A DNA stretch of 64,000 nt from Streptomyces sp. SKN60 (GCF_026236535.1 NZ_JAHTMW010000016.1:1-64000), one strand, 5' to 3'. Counted from the stretch's first letter, positions 8,161 to 16,219 are shown. A program made the numbers and translations. The notes: generated by a model from the letters alone, not told the origin.

Positions 8161-8844
8161 TTGAGTTTCCTCACCATCGGTCACCGCGGAGTCATGGGCG
8201 TCGCGCCCGAGAACACCCTGCTCTCCTTCGTCCGGGCCGAGCGGGCCGGCATGGACGCCATCGAACTCGACCTCCACCTCAGCAAGGACGGCGCGCTCGT
8301 CGTCATGCACGACGCCGACGTCGACCGGACCACGGACGGCACCGGACCGATCGCCGGAAAGACGCTCGCGGAGCTGAAAGAGCTCGACGCGGGCGCCGGG
8401 GAGCGGATCCCGGTCTTCGAGGAGGTCCTGGCGGCGGTCCGGGCCCCGCTCCAGGCCGAGATCAAGGACGTCGCGGCGGCCCGGGCGCTGGCCGAGGTGA
8501 TCGACGGGCGCGGGCTGACCGGGCGGGTGGAGGTGCTGTCCTTCCATGACGAGGCCCTCGCGGAGATCCGCGGCCTGGTCCCCGGGGTGCGCACCGCGCT
8601 GGTCGCCGACCGGGAACAGGACGAGGTGACGGAGCGCGCGCTCGCGGTCGGCGCGGCGGCGCTCGTCCTCAACATCCGGCACGTCACCCTGCACACCGTC
8701 GACACGGCGCACCGGGCGGGGCTTCGGGTGATCGGCTGGGTGGTGAACAGCCAGGACGAGCTGCGGCTCGCCCGCGCCCTGGGCCTCGACGGCGCCACCA
8801 CCGACCGCCCGGAGATCCGCCGTACGGGCCGCTTCACGGCCTGA
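8161..8844 (+). CDS. Glycerophosphodiester phosphodiesterase
   Basis: A 227-residue GDPD TIM barrel that hydrolyses glycerophosphodiesters to sn-glycerol-3-phosphate and an alcohol. The catalytic GHRG and PENTL blocks are at the N-terminus, the metal ligands are in ELDLHLSKDGALVVMHD, and DRTTDGTG follows. The start is a TTG with a weak ribosome binding site, but it sits directly before the conserved first strand (FLTIGHRG). A TAGGCT hexamer at 8089-8094 could be its -10. No signal peptide, so it is probably cytosolic. It converges on the acetyltransferase gene with 34 bases between. Confidence 0.92.
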   Translation: MSFLTIGHRGVMGVAPENTLLSFVRAERAGMDAIELDLHLSKDGALVVMHDADVDRTTDGTGPIAGKTLAELKELDAGAGERIPVFEEVLAAVRAPLQAEIKDVAAARALAEVIDGRGLTGRVEVLSFHDEALAEIRGLVPGVRTALVADREQDEVTERALAVGAAALVLNIRHVTLHTVDTAHRAGLRVIGWVVNSQDELRLARALGLDGATTDRPEIRRTGRFTA

Positions 8845-8878
8845 GCGGGGCCGCCGGTCCGGGGCGCCGGGGCGGGGC

Positions 8879-9433
8879 TCAGCCCAGCGGCTTCACCAGG
8901 AGCTCGAACTCCAGGTCGTCGCGCTGCGGCACGCCGAAGCGCTCGTCGCCGTACGGGAAGGGGGTCATCCGGCCCGTACGGCGGTAGCCGCGCCGCTCGT
9001 ACCAGGCGATCAGCTCCTCGCGCACCGAGATCACCGTCATGTGCATCTCGCGCACGTCCCACAGCTCGCGCACCCGGCGCTCGGCCTCGGTGATGATCTG
9101 CCGGCCGAGACCGGCGCCCTGAAGCTCGGGGCTGACCGCGAACATGCCGAAGTAGGCGGCCTCGCCGCGGTGTTCCAGCTGGCAGCAGGCGACGATCACG
9201 CCGTCCCGCTCCACGACCATGAGTCGGCTGCCGGCCGTGGTGATGACCGCCGCGACGCCCTCGGCGTCCGTGCGCTGCCCCTGCAGGATGTCCGCCTCGG
9301 TGGTCCAGCCGGCCCGGCTGGAGTCGCCCCGGTAGGCCGACTCGACGAGCGGGACGAGGGCCGGCACGTCGTCCAGGACGGCGTCGCGGTAGGTCACGGG
9401 GGCGGCGGTCAGCCGGGGCGCGGCGGTGTCCAT
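8879..9433 (-). CDS. GNAT family N-acetyltransferase
   Basis: A 184-residue single-domain acetyltransferase. The acetyl-CoA pyrophosphate loop is in MFAVSPELQGAGLGRQII (QxxGxG type), and WYERRGYRRTGR is the typical C-terminal motif B region. The ATG at 9433 fits the N-terminal strand (PVTYRDAVLDDVPALVPLV); upstream in-frame sequence looks non-coding. Substrate unknown. The gene is monocistronic, convergent with GDPD and divergent from DUF5134. Confidence 0.88.
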   Translation of the reverse strand: MDTAAPRLTAAPVTYRDAVLDDVPALVPLVESAYRGDSSRAGWTTEADILQGQRTDAEGVAAVITTAGSRLMVVERDGVIVACCQLEHRGEAAYFGMFAVSPELQGAGLGRQIITEAERRVRELWDVREMHMTVISVREELIAWYERRGYRRTGRMTPFPYGDERFGVPQRDDLEFELLVKPLG

Positions 9434-9647
9434 GGTGTGCGGGTCTCCCCTCGGGCGCGGACGATCGACGGACGCGATCGCTCCCGAGCCTAGGGCATGG
9501 CTTGTGGATCTCGGCCGGGTCCGCGACGCCTGGCGCGCGCCCCCGCACTCCCCCTCGTACACCCGTGCGCGCCCGTACGCCCGCGTGACCGTGGGGACCT
9601 GCGGGCATGCACGGAGCGTCGGGACCGCGAGGAGGGGGGTGTGCGGC

Positions 9648-10232
9648 GTGCACGGACCGGCGTTGTCCGGGTGGCTGCTCGTGGCGCTGTGCGCGGCCAG
9701 CGGGGCGTACTGCCTGCTGCGGATGCGGGCGGGCGGGGCGGCTGAGCGGGGTGCGGCCGGGAGCGAGGCCGTGATGGGCTTCGGCATGGCCGCGATGGCC
9801 CTGCCGGCCGCGGTGCTCACCCCGCCCGAGTGGAGCTGGGTGCTGTACGCGGGGGTGTTCGGCCTCGCCGCGCTGCACGGGCTCGTCGCGGCGGTGCGCC
9901 ACGGCGGGCACCATCTGCACCATCTGGTGGGCTCGCTCGCGATGGTCTACATGGCGCTCGCGATGGCCGCGGCCCCCGCCGGGGCGGGCGGGCACGCGGG
10001 GCACGGCGGGGCGGCCGGCGCGAGCGGCGGCATACCCGTGCTCACGGGGGTACTGCTCGCCTATTACGGGGTGTACGTGCTGCGTTCGGGCGCCCGGCTC
10101 GTGCCGGTGGCCGCTGCCACGGGGGCGGCGCGCATACGGACCGGCACCACGGGCACCGCCGCCGGGGAACTGACGCTGGTGTGCCGGTTGTCGATGGGGC
10201 TCGCGATGCTGGCGATGCTCCTCGCGCTCTGA
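9648..10232 (+). CDS. DUF5134 family membrane protein
   Basis: A 194-residue polytopic membrane protein with about five hydrophobic segments. It matches DUF5134 (N-terminal HGPALSGWLLVALCAASGAY), a Streptomyces family with a His-rich loop, here HGGHHLHHL, which may bind metal. Either of two GTG codons (9639, 9648) could be the start; I chose 9648 because the family usually begins there and GGAGGGG sits 12 bases upstream. The M56 peptidase gene follows after 86 bases on the same strand, a recurrent pairing in this genus. No biochemical role is known. Confidence 0.75.
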   Translation: MHGPALSGWLLVALCAASGAYCLLRMRAGGAAERGAAGSEAVMGFGMAAMALPAAVLTPPEWSWVLYAGVFGLAALHGLVAAVRHGGHHLHHLVGSLAMVYMALAMAAAPAGAGGHAGHGGAAGASGGIPVLTGVLLAYYGVYVLRSGARLVPVAAATGAARIRTGTTGTAAGELTLVCRLSMGLAMLAMLLAL

Positions 10233-10318
10233 CCTCGGGGGCGAATCAAACCGTGGCGTGCGTCACTTGCCGTGCGAGGCCATACCCCGGCCTGGTACCG
10301 CACTCATAGGCTGACGTC

Positions 10319-11257
10319 ATGTTGGTCTCCCTCGCGCTGCTCGTGCTCGGCGTCCTGACCGCCGTCGTCGCCCCGCGACTTCTCGCGCGGGCCGACTGGG
10401 TGGAACGGGAACCCGTGGTGGCGCTGTGGGTGTGGCAGTGCGTGGTGGCCGGCGTGCTGCTGAGCTTCGCGCTGTCGATGACGTTCAGCGCGGCGGCGGC
10501 CTGGCAGGAGGTGCGCGGCCAGGTCTTCGCGCCCGCGCCGCGCGCCGTCATCGAGGCGTACGAGCTGGGGACGAGCGGCCCGTGGTCGGCGGCGCTCGCC
10601 GTGGTCCTCGCGGCCGGCGGGCTGTGGACCGGGGCGATGCTGGGCCGGGAGATCGGCCGGGCGCGGGCCCGCCGCCGGCAGCGCCGTGCCGAACTGCTCG
10701 TCCGGGCGCCGCTGTTGCCCGGCGAGGAGCCCTCGGGCAGCGCCCGGCTCGTGGTCCTGGAGGGCGAGCGGTCGGATGCCTGGTGGCTGCCCGGCGGGAC
10801 GCCGCGGCTCGTCATCACCACGGCCGCGCTGCGCCGGCTCAAGGGCCGGCAGCTGGACGCGGTGCTCGCGCACGAGCAGGGACACGCCCGGGCGCGGCAC
10901 GACTGGCTGCTGCACTGCGCGGCGGCGCTCGCGGACGGTTTCCCGGGCGTGCCGGTCTTCGCGGCCTTCCGCGGCGAGATGCACCGGCTGGTGGAGCTGG
11001 CGGCCGACGACGTGGCCTCGCGCCGTTTCGGGCGGCTCACGGTGGCCCTGGCCCTGGTGGAACTCAACGAGGACCGGGGCGTGTTCGGCCCGGGCACGGC
11101 TCCGGACGCCGGGCTTCCGGAGCGGGTGAACCGGCTGCTCAGCGCCACTCCGCGGCTGACCGCGGGCCGCCGGCTGCGGCTCACGGCCGCGGCGGCGCTC
11201 GTCCCGGTGGTCCCGGTGTTCGTGGCCTTCGTGCCGGCGCTGCGCGCCCTCGGCTGA
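10319..11257 (+). CDS. M56 family metallopeptidase (BlaR1-like, no sensor domain)
   Basis: A 312-residue membrane zinc peptidase. The zinc motif is HEQGH, His185 to His189, followed by EMHRLVELAADDVASRRFG, which provides the downstream acidic ligand. Four hydrophobic segments are visible: two at the N-terminus, one near residue 90 and one at the C-terminus. There is no penicillin-binding sensor domain and no BlaI repressor gene next door, unlike the BlaR1 systems. TAGGCT at 10307-10312 lies six bases before the ATG, so the mRNA may be leaderless. It follows DUF5134 on the same strand. Confidence 0.88.
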   Translation: MLVSLALLVLGVLTAVVAPRLLARADWVEREPVVALWVWQCVVAGVLLSFALSMTFSAAAAWQEVRGQVFAPAPRAVIEAYELGTSGPWSAALAVVLAAGGLWTGAMLGREIGRARARRRQRRAELLVRAPLLPGEEPSGSARLVVLEGERSDAWWLPGGTPRLVITTAALRRLKGRQLDAVLAHEQGHARARHDWLLHCAAALADGFPGVPVFAAFRGEMHRLVELAADDVASRRFGRLTVALALVELNEDRGVFGPGTAPDAGLPERVNRLLSATPRLTAGRRLRLTAAAALVPVVPVFVAFVPALRALG

Positions 11258-11362
11258 CCGCTGTCCACGGTCCCCTGCCCCCGGTCCGCGACCGACCGCC
11301 GTGCACGACGCGGCCGACCCCGCGCGCACGCCGCCGGCCCGCCGTCGGGCAGGATGCGGGCC

Positions 11363-12037
11363 ATGCGCATCTCCGCCGTCGTGTCCGGCGCCCTGGGCGT
11401 GCTGCTCCTCGTCCTCGTGGCGGTGGGGTGGTCCCCGTTGCTCTCCTTCGACCGGGAGGTGTCCGACGCCCTGCATCGCCACGCGGTGGCCCATCCCGGC
11501 TTCACGCAGGTCAACCGGATCCTGACGGACTGGGTCTGGGACCCGTGGACCATGCGCGCACTGACCCTGCTGGCGGTGGTCTGGCTGCTGCGCCGGGGCG
11601 AGCGGCTGCTCGCGCTGTGGATCACCGGCGCCACCCTGCTGGCCTGGCTGCTCCAGCAGGGCCTGAAGACGGCGGTGGGGCGGGCCCGCCCGCGGTGGCC
11701 GGATCCCGTCGACTCGGCGCCGTACGCGGCGTTCCCCTCCGGCCACGCCATGACGGCGGCGGTCGCCTGCGGGCTGCTGCTCTGGGTGCTGGCGCTGCAC
11801 TGGAAGGAGGGGTGGCGGGGCTGGGGCACGCTCGCCGGGGCGGCGTTGGTGTCCGTGCTCGGCGTGGGCTGGACCCGGGTCTATCTGGGCGTCCACTGGA
11901 CCTCGGACGTCCTGGCCGGCTGGCTGTTCGGCTGGTGCTGCGCGGCCGTGACGATCATCACGTACCGCCTGGTGGCGGCGGGTGGGCCGCCGGCCGCGGA
12001 GCCGGGTGCCGGGAGCAGAATGGAAGGCACACGATGA
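11363..12037 (+). CDS. PAP2-type membrane phosphatase
   Basis: A 224-residue polytopic phosphatase. The three-part phosphatase signature is present: KTAVGRARPRWPD, PSGHAMTAA, and RVYLGVHWTSDV with the catalytic His. Such enzymes dephosphorylate phosphatidic acid, undecaprenyl diphosphate or related lipids on the outer face of the membrane. Two ATG codons (11354, 11363) are possible; 11363 has GGGCAGGA eight bases upstream. The specific lipid cannot be told from sequence. It is transcribed toward the TetR gene, 129 bases downstream. Confidence 0.9.
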   Translation: MRISAVVSGALGVLLLVLVAVGWSPLLSFDREVSDALHRHAVAHPGFTQVNRILTDWVWDPWTMRALTLLAVVWLLRRGERLLALWITGATLLAWLLQQGLKTAVGRARPRWPDPVDSAPYAAFPSGHAMTAAVACGLLLWVLALHWKEGWRGWGTLAGAALVSVLGVGWTRVYLGVHWTSDVLAGWLFGWCCAAVTIITYRLVAAGGPPAAEPGAGSRMEGTR

Positions 12038-12134
12038 AGCCGCCTGTCCTGGACGATCCCCCGCGTCGCCCAGAACAGACGGCAGGTCCCGTCGCCGGCC
12101 ACGAGGGCGTGACGACAGGACGCGCTGAGTATAT

Positions 12135-12147
12135 TGGCTCGGAGCCA
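12135..12147. promoter_or_regulatory. Palindromic operator upstream of the TetR gene
   Basis: TGGCTC-G-GAGCCA is a perfect 6-base inverted repeat around one central base, ending 19 bases before the start codon and overlapping an AT-rich stretch (AGTATAT) that could be the -10. The position fits autoregulation by the adjacent TetR protein. Confidence 0.5.
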
Positions 12148-12166
12148 GTCAACGCAGGAGTCCAGC

Positions 12167-12838
12167 ATGTCCCCGCGTAGCGCATCGGTCAATGAAGAGC
12201 TTCGGCGGCGCTCCCGTGACCGGATCCTTGCGGCCACGGTGGACCTCGTCTCGGAGCGCGGTTACGAGGCGACGACCCTCGGGGACATCGCCGAGCGGGC
12301 CGGATCGGCCCGTGGCCTGGTCTCGTACTACTTCCCGGGCAAGCGCCAGCTGCTGCAGTCCGCCGTGCACCGGCTGATGCACCGGACCCTGGAGGCGGCC
12401 CTGGAGCGTGAGCCGCGCCCGGAGGACGGCCGGGAGCGGCTCGCCCGGGCGATCGACGCGATCCTGGGGCTCGCCGAGGAGCGGCCGGTGCTCATGCGCA
12501 CGCACATGGCGGGGATCCTGCAGGCGGAGGGTTTCGTGCGCTGCCCGGAGCAGCAGCGGCTCGCGACGCTGCTGCGGGACACCGTCGAGCGGTACGGCTC
12601 CGAGGACGTGGAGACCGACTACCCGCTGCTGCGGGCGCTGCTCATGGGCGCGGTGTTCGCGCTGCTGCTGCCGGGGGCGCCGATGCCGGCGGCCCGGCTG
12701 CGGGCGGAGCTGTTCCAGCGGTACGGCCTGGACTGGGAGCTCGGCGTGCCGCCGGGCGGGGGTCCGCCCGGCGGCACGCGTGCGATCGGTCCGTCACCGG
12801 CGAGGGTCGGACGTCAGTCCTCGAAGTCCTCGAAGTAG
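12167..12838 (+). CDS. TetR family transcriptional regulator
   Basis: A 223-residue repressor. The N-terminal HTH is clear (RILAATVDLVSERGYEATTLGDIAERAGSARGLVSYYFPGKRQLL), with a ligand-binding helical domain behind it. The ATG at 12167 follows GCAGGAG; an earlier in-frame ATG lies inside the operator and is unlikely. The C-terminus ends in a low-complexity Gly/Pro and Ser/Lys tail that overlaps the 3' end of the LVIVD gene by 25 bases on the opposite strand. Ligand and wider targets are unknown; autoregulation is likely. Confidence 0.9.
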   Translation: MSPRSASVNEELRRRSRDRILAATVDLVSERGYEATTLGDIAERAGSARGLVSYYFPGKRQLLQSAVHRLMHRTLEAALEREPRPEDGRERLARAIDAILGLAEERPVLMRTHMAGILQAEGFVRCPEQQRLATLLRDTVERYGSEDVETDYPLLRALLMGAVFALLLPGAPMPAARLRAELFQRYGLDWELGVPPGGGPPGGTRAIGPSPARVGRQSSKSSK

Positions 12839-14325
12839 TCCGGCTGGGTCTGGACGTTGAGCTCGTCCATCCGGATCCGCTGCGCCTTGTCGGTGCGCCT
12901 GTCGCTGAGCTTCAGCACGTCGAAGCCCTTGACCAGGTCGTTCGAGTAGATGAAGCCGTTGTAGTAGTAGGCGGACCAGGAACCGCCGCCGACCAGGGTG
13001 GTGTCGGAGATCGGGCCGCGCTCGAAGTACGCGATCTCCTGGGGCCGGCGGGAGTCGGTGAAGTCCCAGACGGAGATGCCGCCCTGGTACCAGGCCTGGA
13101 CCATGATGTCCTTGCCCCTGACCGGGATCAGCGAGCCGTTGTGGGCGACACAGTTCTCGGTGTCGGCCTGGTGGCGCGGGATCTTGAAGTAGCTGCGGAA
13201 GACCAGCTTGCGCTTGTCGCCCTTGCCGACGATGTCGTAGATGCCGTCCGCGCCGCGGTCCGGGCCGACGGCCGCGTTGCAGGTGGCCGCGCCGCCGCCG
13301 CCGAGCTCGTCGGTGAAGACGACCTTGTCGGCCTTCTGGTTGAAGGTCGCCGAGTGCCAGAAGGCGAAGTTGACGTTGTCCTGGACGCGGTCGATCACCC
13401 GGGGCTGCTCGGGGTTCTTGATGTCGAACAGGATGCCGTCGCCCATGCAGGCGCCGGCGGCCAGGTCCTTGCCGGGGAGCACGGTGATGTCGTGGCAGCC
13501 GGTGGTCTTGGAGACGCCCGGGTTGGTGGGCGCGCCGGGGTTGCCGCCGCCGTCGGGGCCCTCGCCGGGGAACAGCACGGGGAAGCCGACGACCTTGGCC
13601 TGCTCGGGAGCGTTGCGCGGGACCTTGATCACGGAGATGCCGTCGTGCGGGGGCTGGCAGTCCGGGAACGCGGCGTTGGGCGAGTAGGAGGAGACGTAGA
13701 TGTACACGTTCCTGCGGTCGGGCACCAGGGTGTGGGTGTGCGAGCCGCAGGAGGTCTCGACGGCGGCGACGTACTTCGGGTTGGCGATGTCGCTGATGTC
13801 GAAGATCTTCATGCCCTCCCAGGATTCCTTCACCGAGGCGGGCTGCGACGTGCTCGCGCAGGAGTTGTCGCTTCGGGAGGAGTCGGTGGAGAGGAAGAGC
13901 AGATTGCCGGAGACCGACACGTCGTTCTGTGATCCGGGGCAGAGCACCTGGGTGACGGTCTTCGGGGCCTTCGGGTTGCTGATGTCGAAGATCCGGAAGC
14001 CGTCGTAGTTCCCGGCGAAGGCGTACTTGCCTTGGAACGCCAGGTCCGAGTTGGTGCCCTTGAGGGCGTCCTTGGGGATGTTGACGAGATGTTCGATGTT
14101 GGCGCTGTGGACGATCTCGTCCACGCCGGGTATCTCACCGTTTGCGATGGCGGCACGGGCGTCGGCCGCCTGCTCCGCGGTGACGTCGTTCCGCACGGGC
14201 GCGTCGCCCGGGTCGGGTGTGGCGGCCGCGGGTCCTGCGGCGAGCAGTCCGATCAGCAGCCCCGCCACGGCGGTCGCCGCGCCCAGGCCTCTGATCCGTG
14301 CACGCGGGGTACTCGTGGTACGCAC
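12814..14325 (-). CDS. Secreted LVIVD-repeat (beta-propeller) protein
   Basis: A 503-residue secreted protein built of LVIVD-type repeats such as YDGFRIFDISNPKAPKTV, WEGMKIFDISDIANPKYV and GDGILFDIKNPEQPRVI, giving a beta-propeller. An N-terminal signal peptide (GLGAATAVAGLLIGLLAAGPAAA) follows a GTG start at 14325 that has GGACGGAG upstream; the longer frame to 14742 runs into the promoter of the divergent gene. Several Cys and a His-rich stretch (HTHTL) suggest extracellular disulfides. It is divergent from a DUF305 lipoprotein, a recurring pair in Streptomyces. Role unknown. Confidence 0.85.
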   Translation of the reverse strand: MRTTSTPRARIRGLGAATAVAGLLIGLLAAGPAAATPDPGDAPVRNDVTAEQAADARAAIANGEIPGVDEIVHSANIEHLVNIPKDALKGTNSDLAFQGKYAFAGNYDGFRIFDISNPKAPKTVTQVLCPGSQNDVSVSGNLLFLSTDSSRSDNSCASTSQPASVKESWEGMKIFDISDIANPKYVAAVETSCGSHTHTLVPDRRNVYIYVSSYSPNAAFPDCQPPHDGISVIKVPRNAPEQAKVVGFPVLFPGEGPDGGGNPGAPTNPGVSKTTGCHDITVLPGKDLAAGACMGDGILFDIKNPEQPRVIDRVQDNVNFAFWHSATFNQKADKVVFTDELGGGGAATCNAAVGPDRGADGIYDIVGKGDKRKLVFRSYFKIPRHQADTENCVAHNGSLIPVRGKDIMVQAWYQGGISVWDFTDSRRPQEIAYFERGPISDTTLVGGGSWSAYYYNGFIYSNDLVKGFDVLKLSDRRTDKAQRIRMDELNVQTQPDYFEDFED

Positions 14326-14460
14326 GAAGTCACTCCGTCCTCTCTGGATCTCGTTCGCAGTTGAACGACGGATGGACCCCGGCAGTATCTTCCTTAGCGT
14401 GCACATCTCAACAGATGGCAACAGAGAAGTAATGAGTTTTCCTCGAACCGCCGCCGTTGA

Positions 14461-14493
14461 CCGAGTGACCGAAGTTGTCCGAGTGACCGAAGT
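14461..14493. repeat. Tandem 18-base direct repeat in the LVIVD/DUF305 promoter region
   Basis: CCGAGTGACCGAAGT occurs at 14461-14475 and again at 14479-14493, followed by a third partial copy (CGAAGTGCC) at 14497-14505. The array lies between the divergent starts at 14325 and 14519, just ahead of the DUF305 start. It could be a direct-repeat activator site, or it could encode the extension if DUF305 translation starts upstream. Confidence 0.45.
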
Positions 14494-14518
14494 CGCCGAA
14501 GTGCCTTGGGAGGTCGCG

Positions 14519-15178
14519 TTGTCGAACCGCCGTGTCCGTGGTGCCCTCGCCGTGCTGCTCGCCGCCTGTGCCGTATTCGCCCTGGGAGCCTGCGAGTCGG
14601 GGTCCGACGAGAACAAGCCGGTTTCCGGGTCCGGGAGTTCGGGGAAGAACCCGGCGATCGTGGCACCCGGCAAGCCCGGTGAGCCCGCCCGGCGGGTCTC
14701 GCCGGAGGAGGCGGCCCGGATGATGCCGGACGAGCGCCCCAACGGCGCCGACTACAGCTATGTGCAGATGATGATCGAGCACCACCGCCAGGCCCTCACC
14801 ATGACCGCGCTCGCCCCGCAGCGCGCGAAGGACCCGCAAGTCCGCAAGGTCGCCGAGCGGATCTCGGCGGCGCAGGGGCCGGAGATCGGCGCGATGGAGG
14901 GCTGGCTGAAGAACAACGGCGGTCCGCGTCCGATGACCGGCCATGACCACCACGCGATGCCGGGCATGGCCACCGAGGCGCAGCTCGCGCAGCTGCGGGG
15001 CGCCAAGGGGGCGGCCTTCGACAGCCTCTTCCTGAAGCTGATGATCACCCACCACGACGGGGCGATCACGATGGCGGCGGACGTGCTGAGCCAGGGCAAC
15101 AACGTGCTCGTGGAGGAGATGGCGAGCGATGTGATCGCGCAGCAGTCGGCCGAGATCGACCGGATGCGGTCGCTGTAG
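14519..15178 (+). CDS. DUF305 lipoprotein (ferritin-like, metal-binding motifs)
   Basis: A 219-residue lipoprotein. The signal segment RGALAVLLAACAVFALGAC ends in a lipobox Cys. The DUF305 domain carries two HH-x4-M repeats (MMIEHHRQALTM, MITHHDGAITM), and between them lies a His/Met-rich insert (GHDHHAMPGM), consistent with binding copper or another metal outside the cell. The start is a TTG at 14519 preceded by GGGAGG; an in-frame ATG about 29 codons earlier would place a hydrophilic extension before the signal peptide. A strong hairpin follows the stop. Confidence 0.82.
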   Translation: MSNRRVRGALAVLLAACAVFALGACESGSDENKPVSGSGSSGKNPAIVAPGKPGEPARRVSPEEAARMMPDERPNGADYSYVQMMIEHHRQALTMTALAPQRAKDPQVRKVAERISAAQGPEIGAMEGWLKNNGGPRPMTGHDHHAMPGMATEAQLAQLRGAKGAAFDSLFLKLMITHHDGAITMAADVLSQGNNVLVEEMASDVIAQQSAEIDRMRSL

Positions 15179-15200
15179 GGCACCGAGGGGAGCTTGAGTA

Positions 15201-15228
15201 CCGGGGTCAGCCGATCGGTTGACCCCGG
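15201..15228 (+). terminator. Hairpin after the DUF305 gene
   Basis: CCGGGGTCA pairs perfectly with TGACCCCGG around a 10-base loop that is itself palindromic (CCGATCGG). It starts 23 bases after the DUF305 stop codon. There is no U-tract, as is common for Streptomyces terminators. Confidence 0.6.
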
Positions 15229-15371
15229 GGTCGGCCGGGCGGCCGTCGGGAACGGGCCGGCGGGCGGAGTCGCCGCCGGGGGTACGGGGCCGAGGATGGA
15301 CCAGGGGCCGCGCACCGGCCCGCGCCCCACCGTCCCGACGGCCCGAACCCCGATCCCCGAGGAGCCCCCAC

Positions 15372-15722
15372 ATGCCCGGTCCCGCCGACCTGAGCCTGCT
15401 CGCCGCCGCTCGCCGGGGCGATCCGGCCGAGGTGCGCGCCGCGCTCGACGAGGGCGCCCGCGTCGAGGCCCGGGACGAGGAGCTGAGCACCCCGCTGCTG
15501 CGGGAGACCGACATCGACGTCGACCACGTCAACGACCTGGGCTGGACGGCCCTCCTGGAGGCGGTCATCCTCGGCGACGGCGGCCGCGCCCACCAGAAGG
15601 TGGTGGCGCTGCTGCTCGCCGCCGGCGCCGACCGGAACCTCGCGGACGGCAAGGGCGTCACCCCGCTCACGCACGCCGAGCGCCGCGGCTTCGCGGAGCT
15701 CGCGAATCCGCTGCGGGGCTGA
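15372..15722 (+). CDS. Short ankyrin-repeat protein, probably internally deleted
   Basis: A 116-residue ankyrin-repeat protein. One N-terminal repeat (LLAAARRGDPAEVRAALDEGARVEARDEE) runs into STPLLRETDIDVDHVNDLGWTALLEAV and a last repeat KVVALLLAAGADRNLADGKGVTPLTHAERRG. In homologues I recall, about two further repeats lie between TPLL and LRETDIDVDHVN, so this copy appears shortened in frame. GAGGAG precedes the ATG; the longer upstream frame is non-coding. No partner is evident. Confidence 0.75.
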   Translation: MPGPADLSLLAAARRGDPAEVRAALDEGARVEARDEELSTPLLRETDIDVDHVNDLGWTALLEAVILGDGGRAHQKVVALLLAAGADRNLADGKGVTPLTHAERRGFAELANPLRG

Positions 15723-15726
15723 GGCT

Positions 15727-16119
15727 CTACTCCTCGCCCAGGCGGGCGGACTGGGCCTCGGTGGCGGTGAGGATGCTGTCCAGGAGGCCGGGGAAGAGCG
15801 CTTCGAGGTCGTCGCGGCGGAGGGTGTTGAGCTTGGTCGTGCCGCGGTAGAGCTGGCGGACCACGCCGCTCTCGCGCAGGACGCGGAAGTGGTGGGTGGT
15901 GGTCGACTTGGTGACCGGCAGGACGAAGGACGAGCAGGCGAACTCCTCGCCCTCGCCGCGGACCATGTCCCGGACGATCCGGAGCCGGACCGCGTCGGAG
16001 AGGGCGTGGAGCACGGCTTCGAGGCGGATCTCGGCGCGCTCGGGGTGCTCCAGGACCCGGGGGTTGGTCGCGGTGGTCACGGCGGCGGCTCCACGGCTGT
16101 CGGGGTCGGGGGACTTCAT
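15727..16119 (-). CDS. ArsR/winged-helix transcriptional regulator
   Basis: A 130-residue winged-helix repressor. The recognition region is CSSFVLPVTKSTTTHHFRVLRESGVVRQLYRG, preceded by LEAVLHALSDAVRLRIVRDM. There is one Cys and no classical metal-binding Cys pair, so it may respond to something other than metal. The start at 16119 lies within its own operator region, and the gene is divergent from an Old Yellow Enzyme with only 100 bases between starts. Two matched inverted repeats in that gap are probable binding sites for it. Confidence 0.88.
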   Translation of the reverse strand: MKSPDPDSRGAAAVTTATNPRVLEHPERAEIRLEAVLHALSDAVRLRIVRDMVRGEGEEFACSSFVLPVTKSTTTHHFRVLRESGVVRQLYRGTTKLNTLRRDDLEALFPGLLDSILTATEAQSARLGEE

Positions 16120-16120
16120 T

Positions 16121-16138
16121 GTACGAGAGTTCTCGTAG
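16121..16138. promoter_or_regulatory. Candidate ArsR operator, copy 1
   Basis: On the minus strand it reads CTACGA-N6-TCGTAC. It sits immediately upstream of the regulator start and shares both half-sites exactly with copy 2, whose centre is 34 bases away. The core ACGAGA-GT-TCTCGT is a perfect palindrome. Confidence 0.65.
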
Positions 16139-16154
16139 TTTGACAGATGCCGTA

Positions 16155-16172
16155 CTACGATGCGTATCGTAC
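16155..16172. promoter_or_regulatory. Candidate ArsR operator, copy 2
   Basis: CTACGA-N6-TCGTAC, with a perfect inner repeat TACGAT-GCGT-ATCGTA. It lies 48 bases upstream of the Old Yellow Enzyme start, in position to block its promoter, and matches copy 1. Confidence 0.65.
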
Positions 16173-16219
16173 GAGCGTCAGCCCGAGGCAGCATCCGTCA
16201 CGCCGACGAGGAGTCCGTC

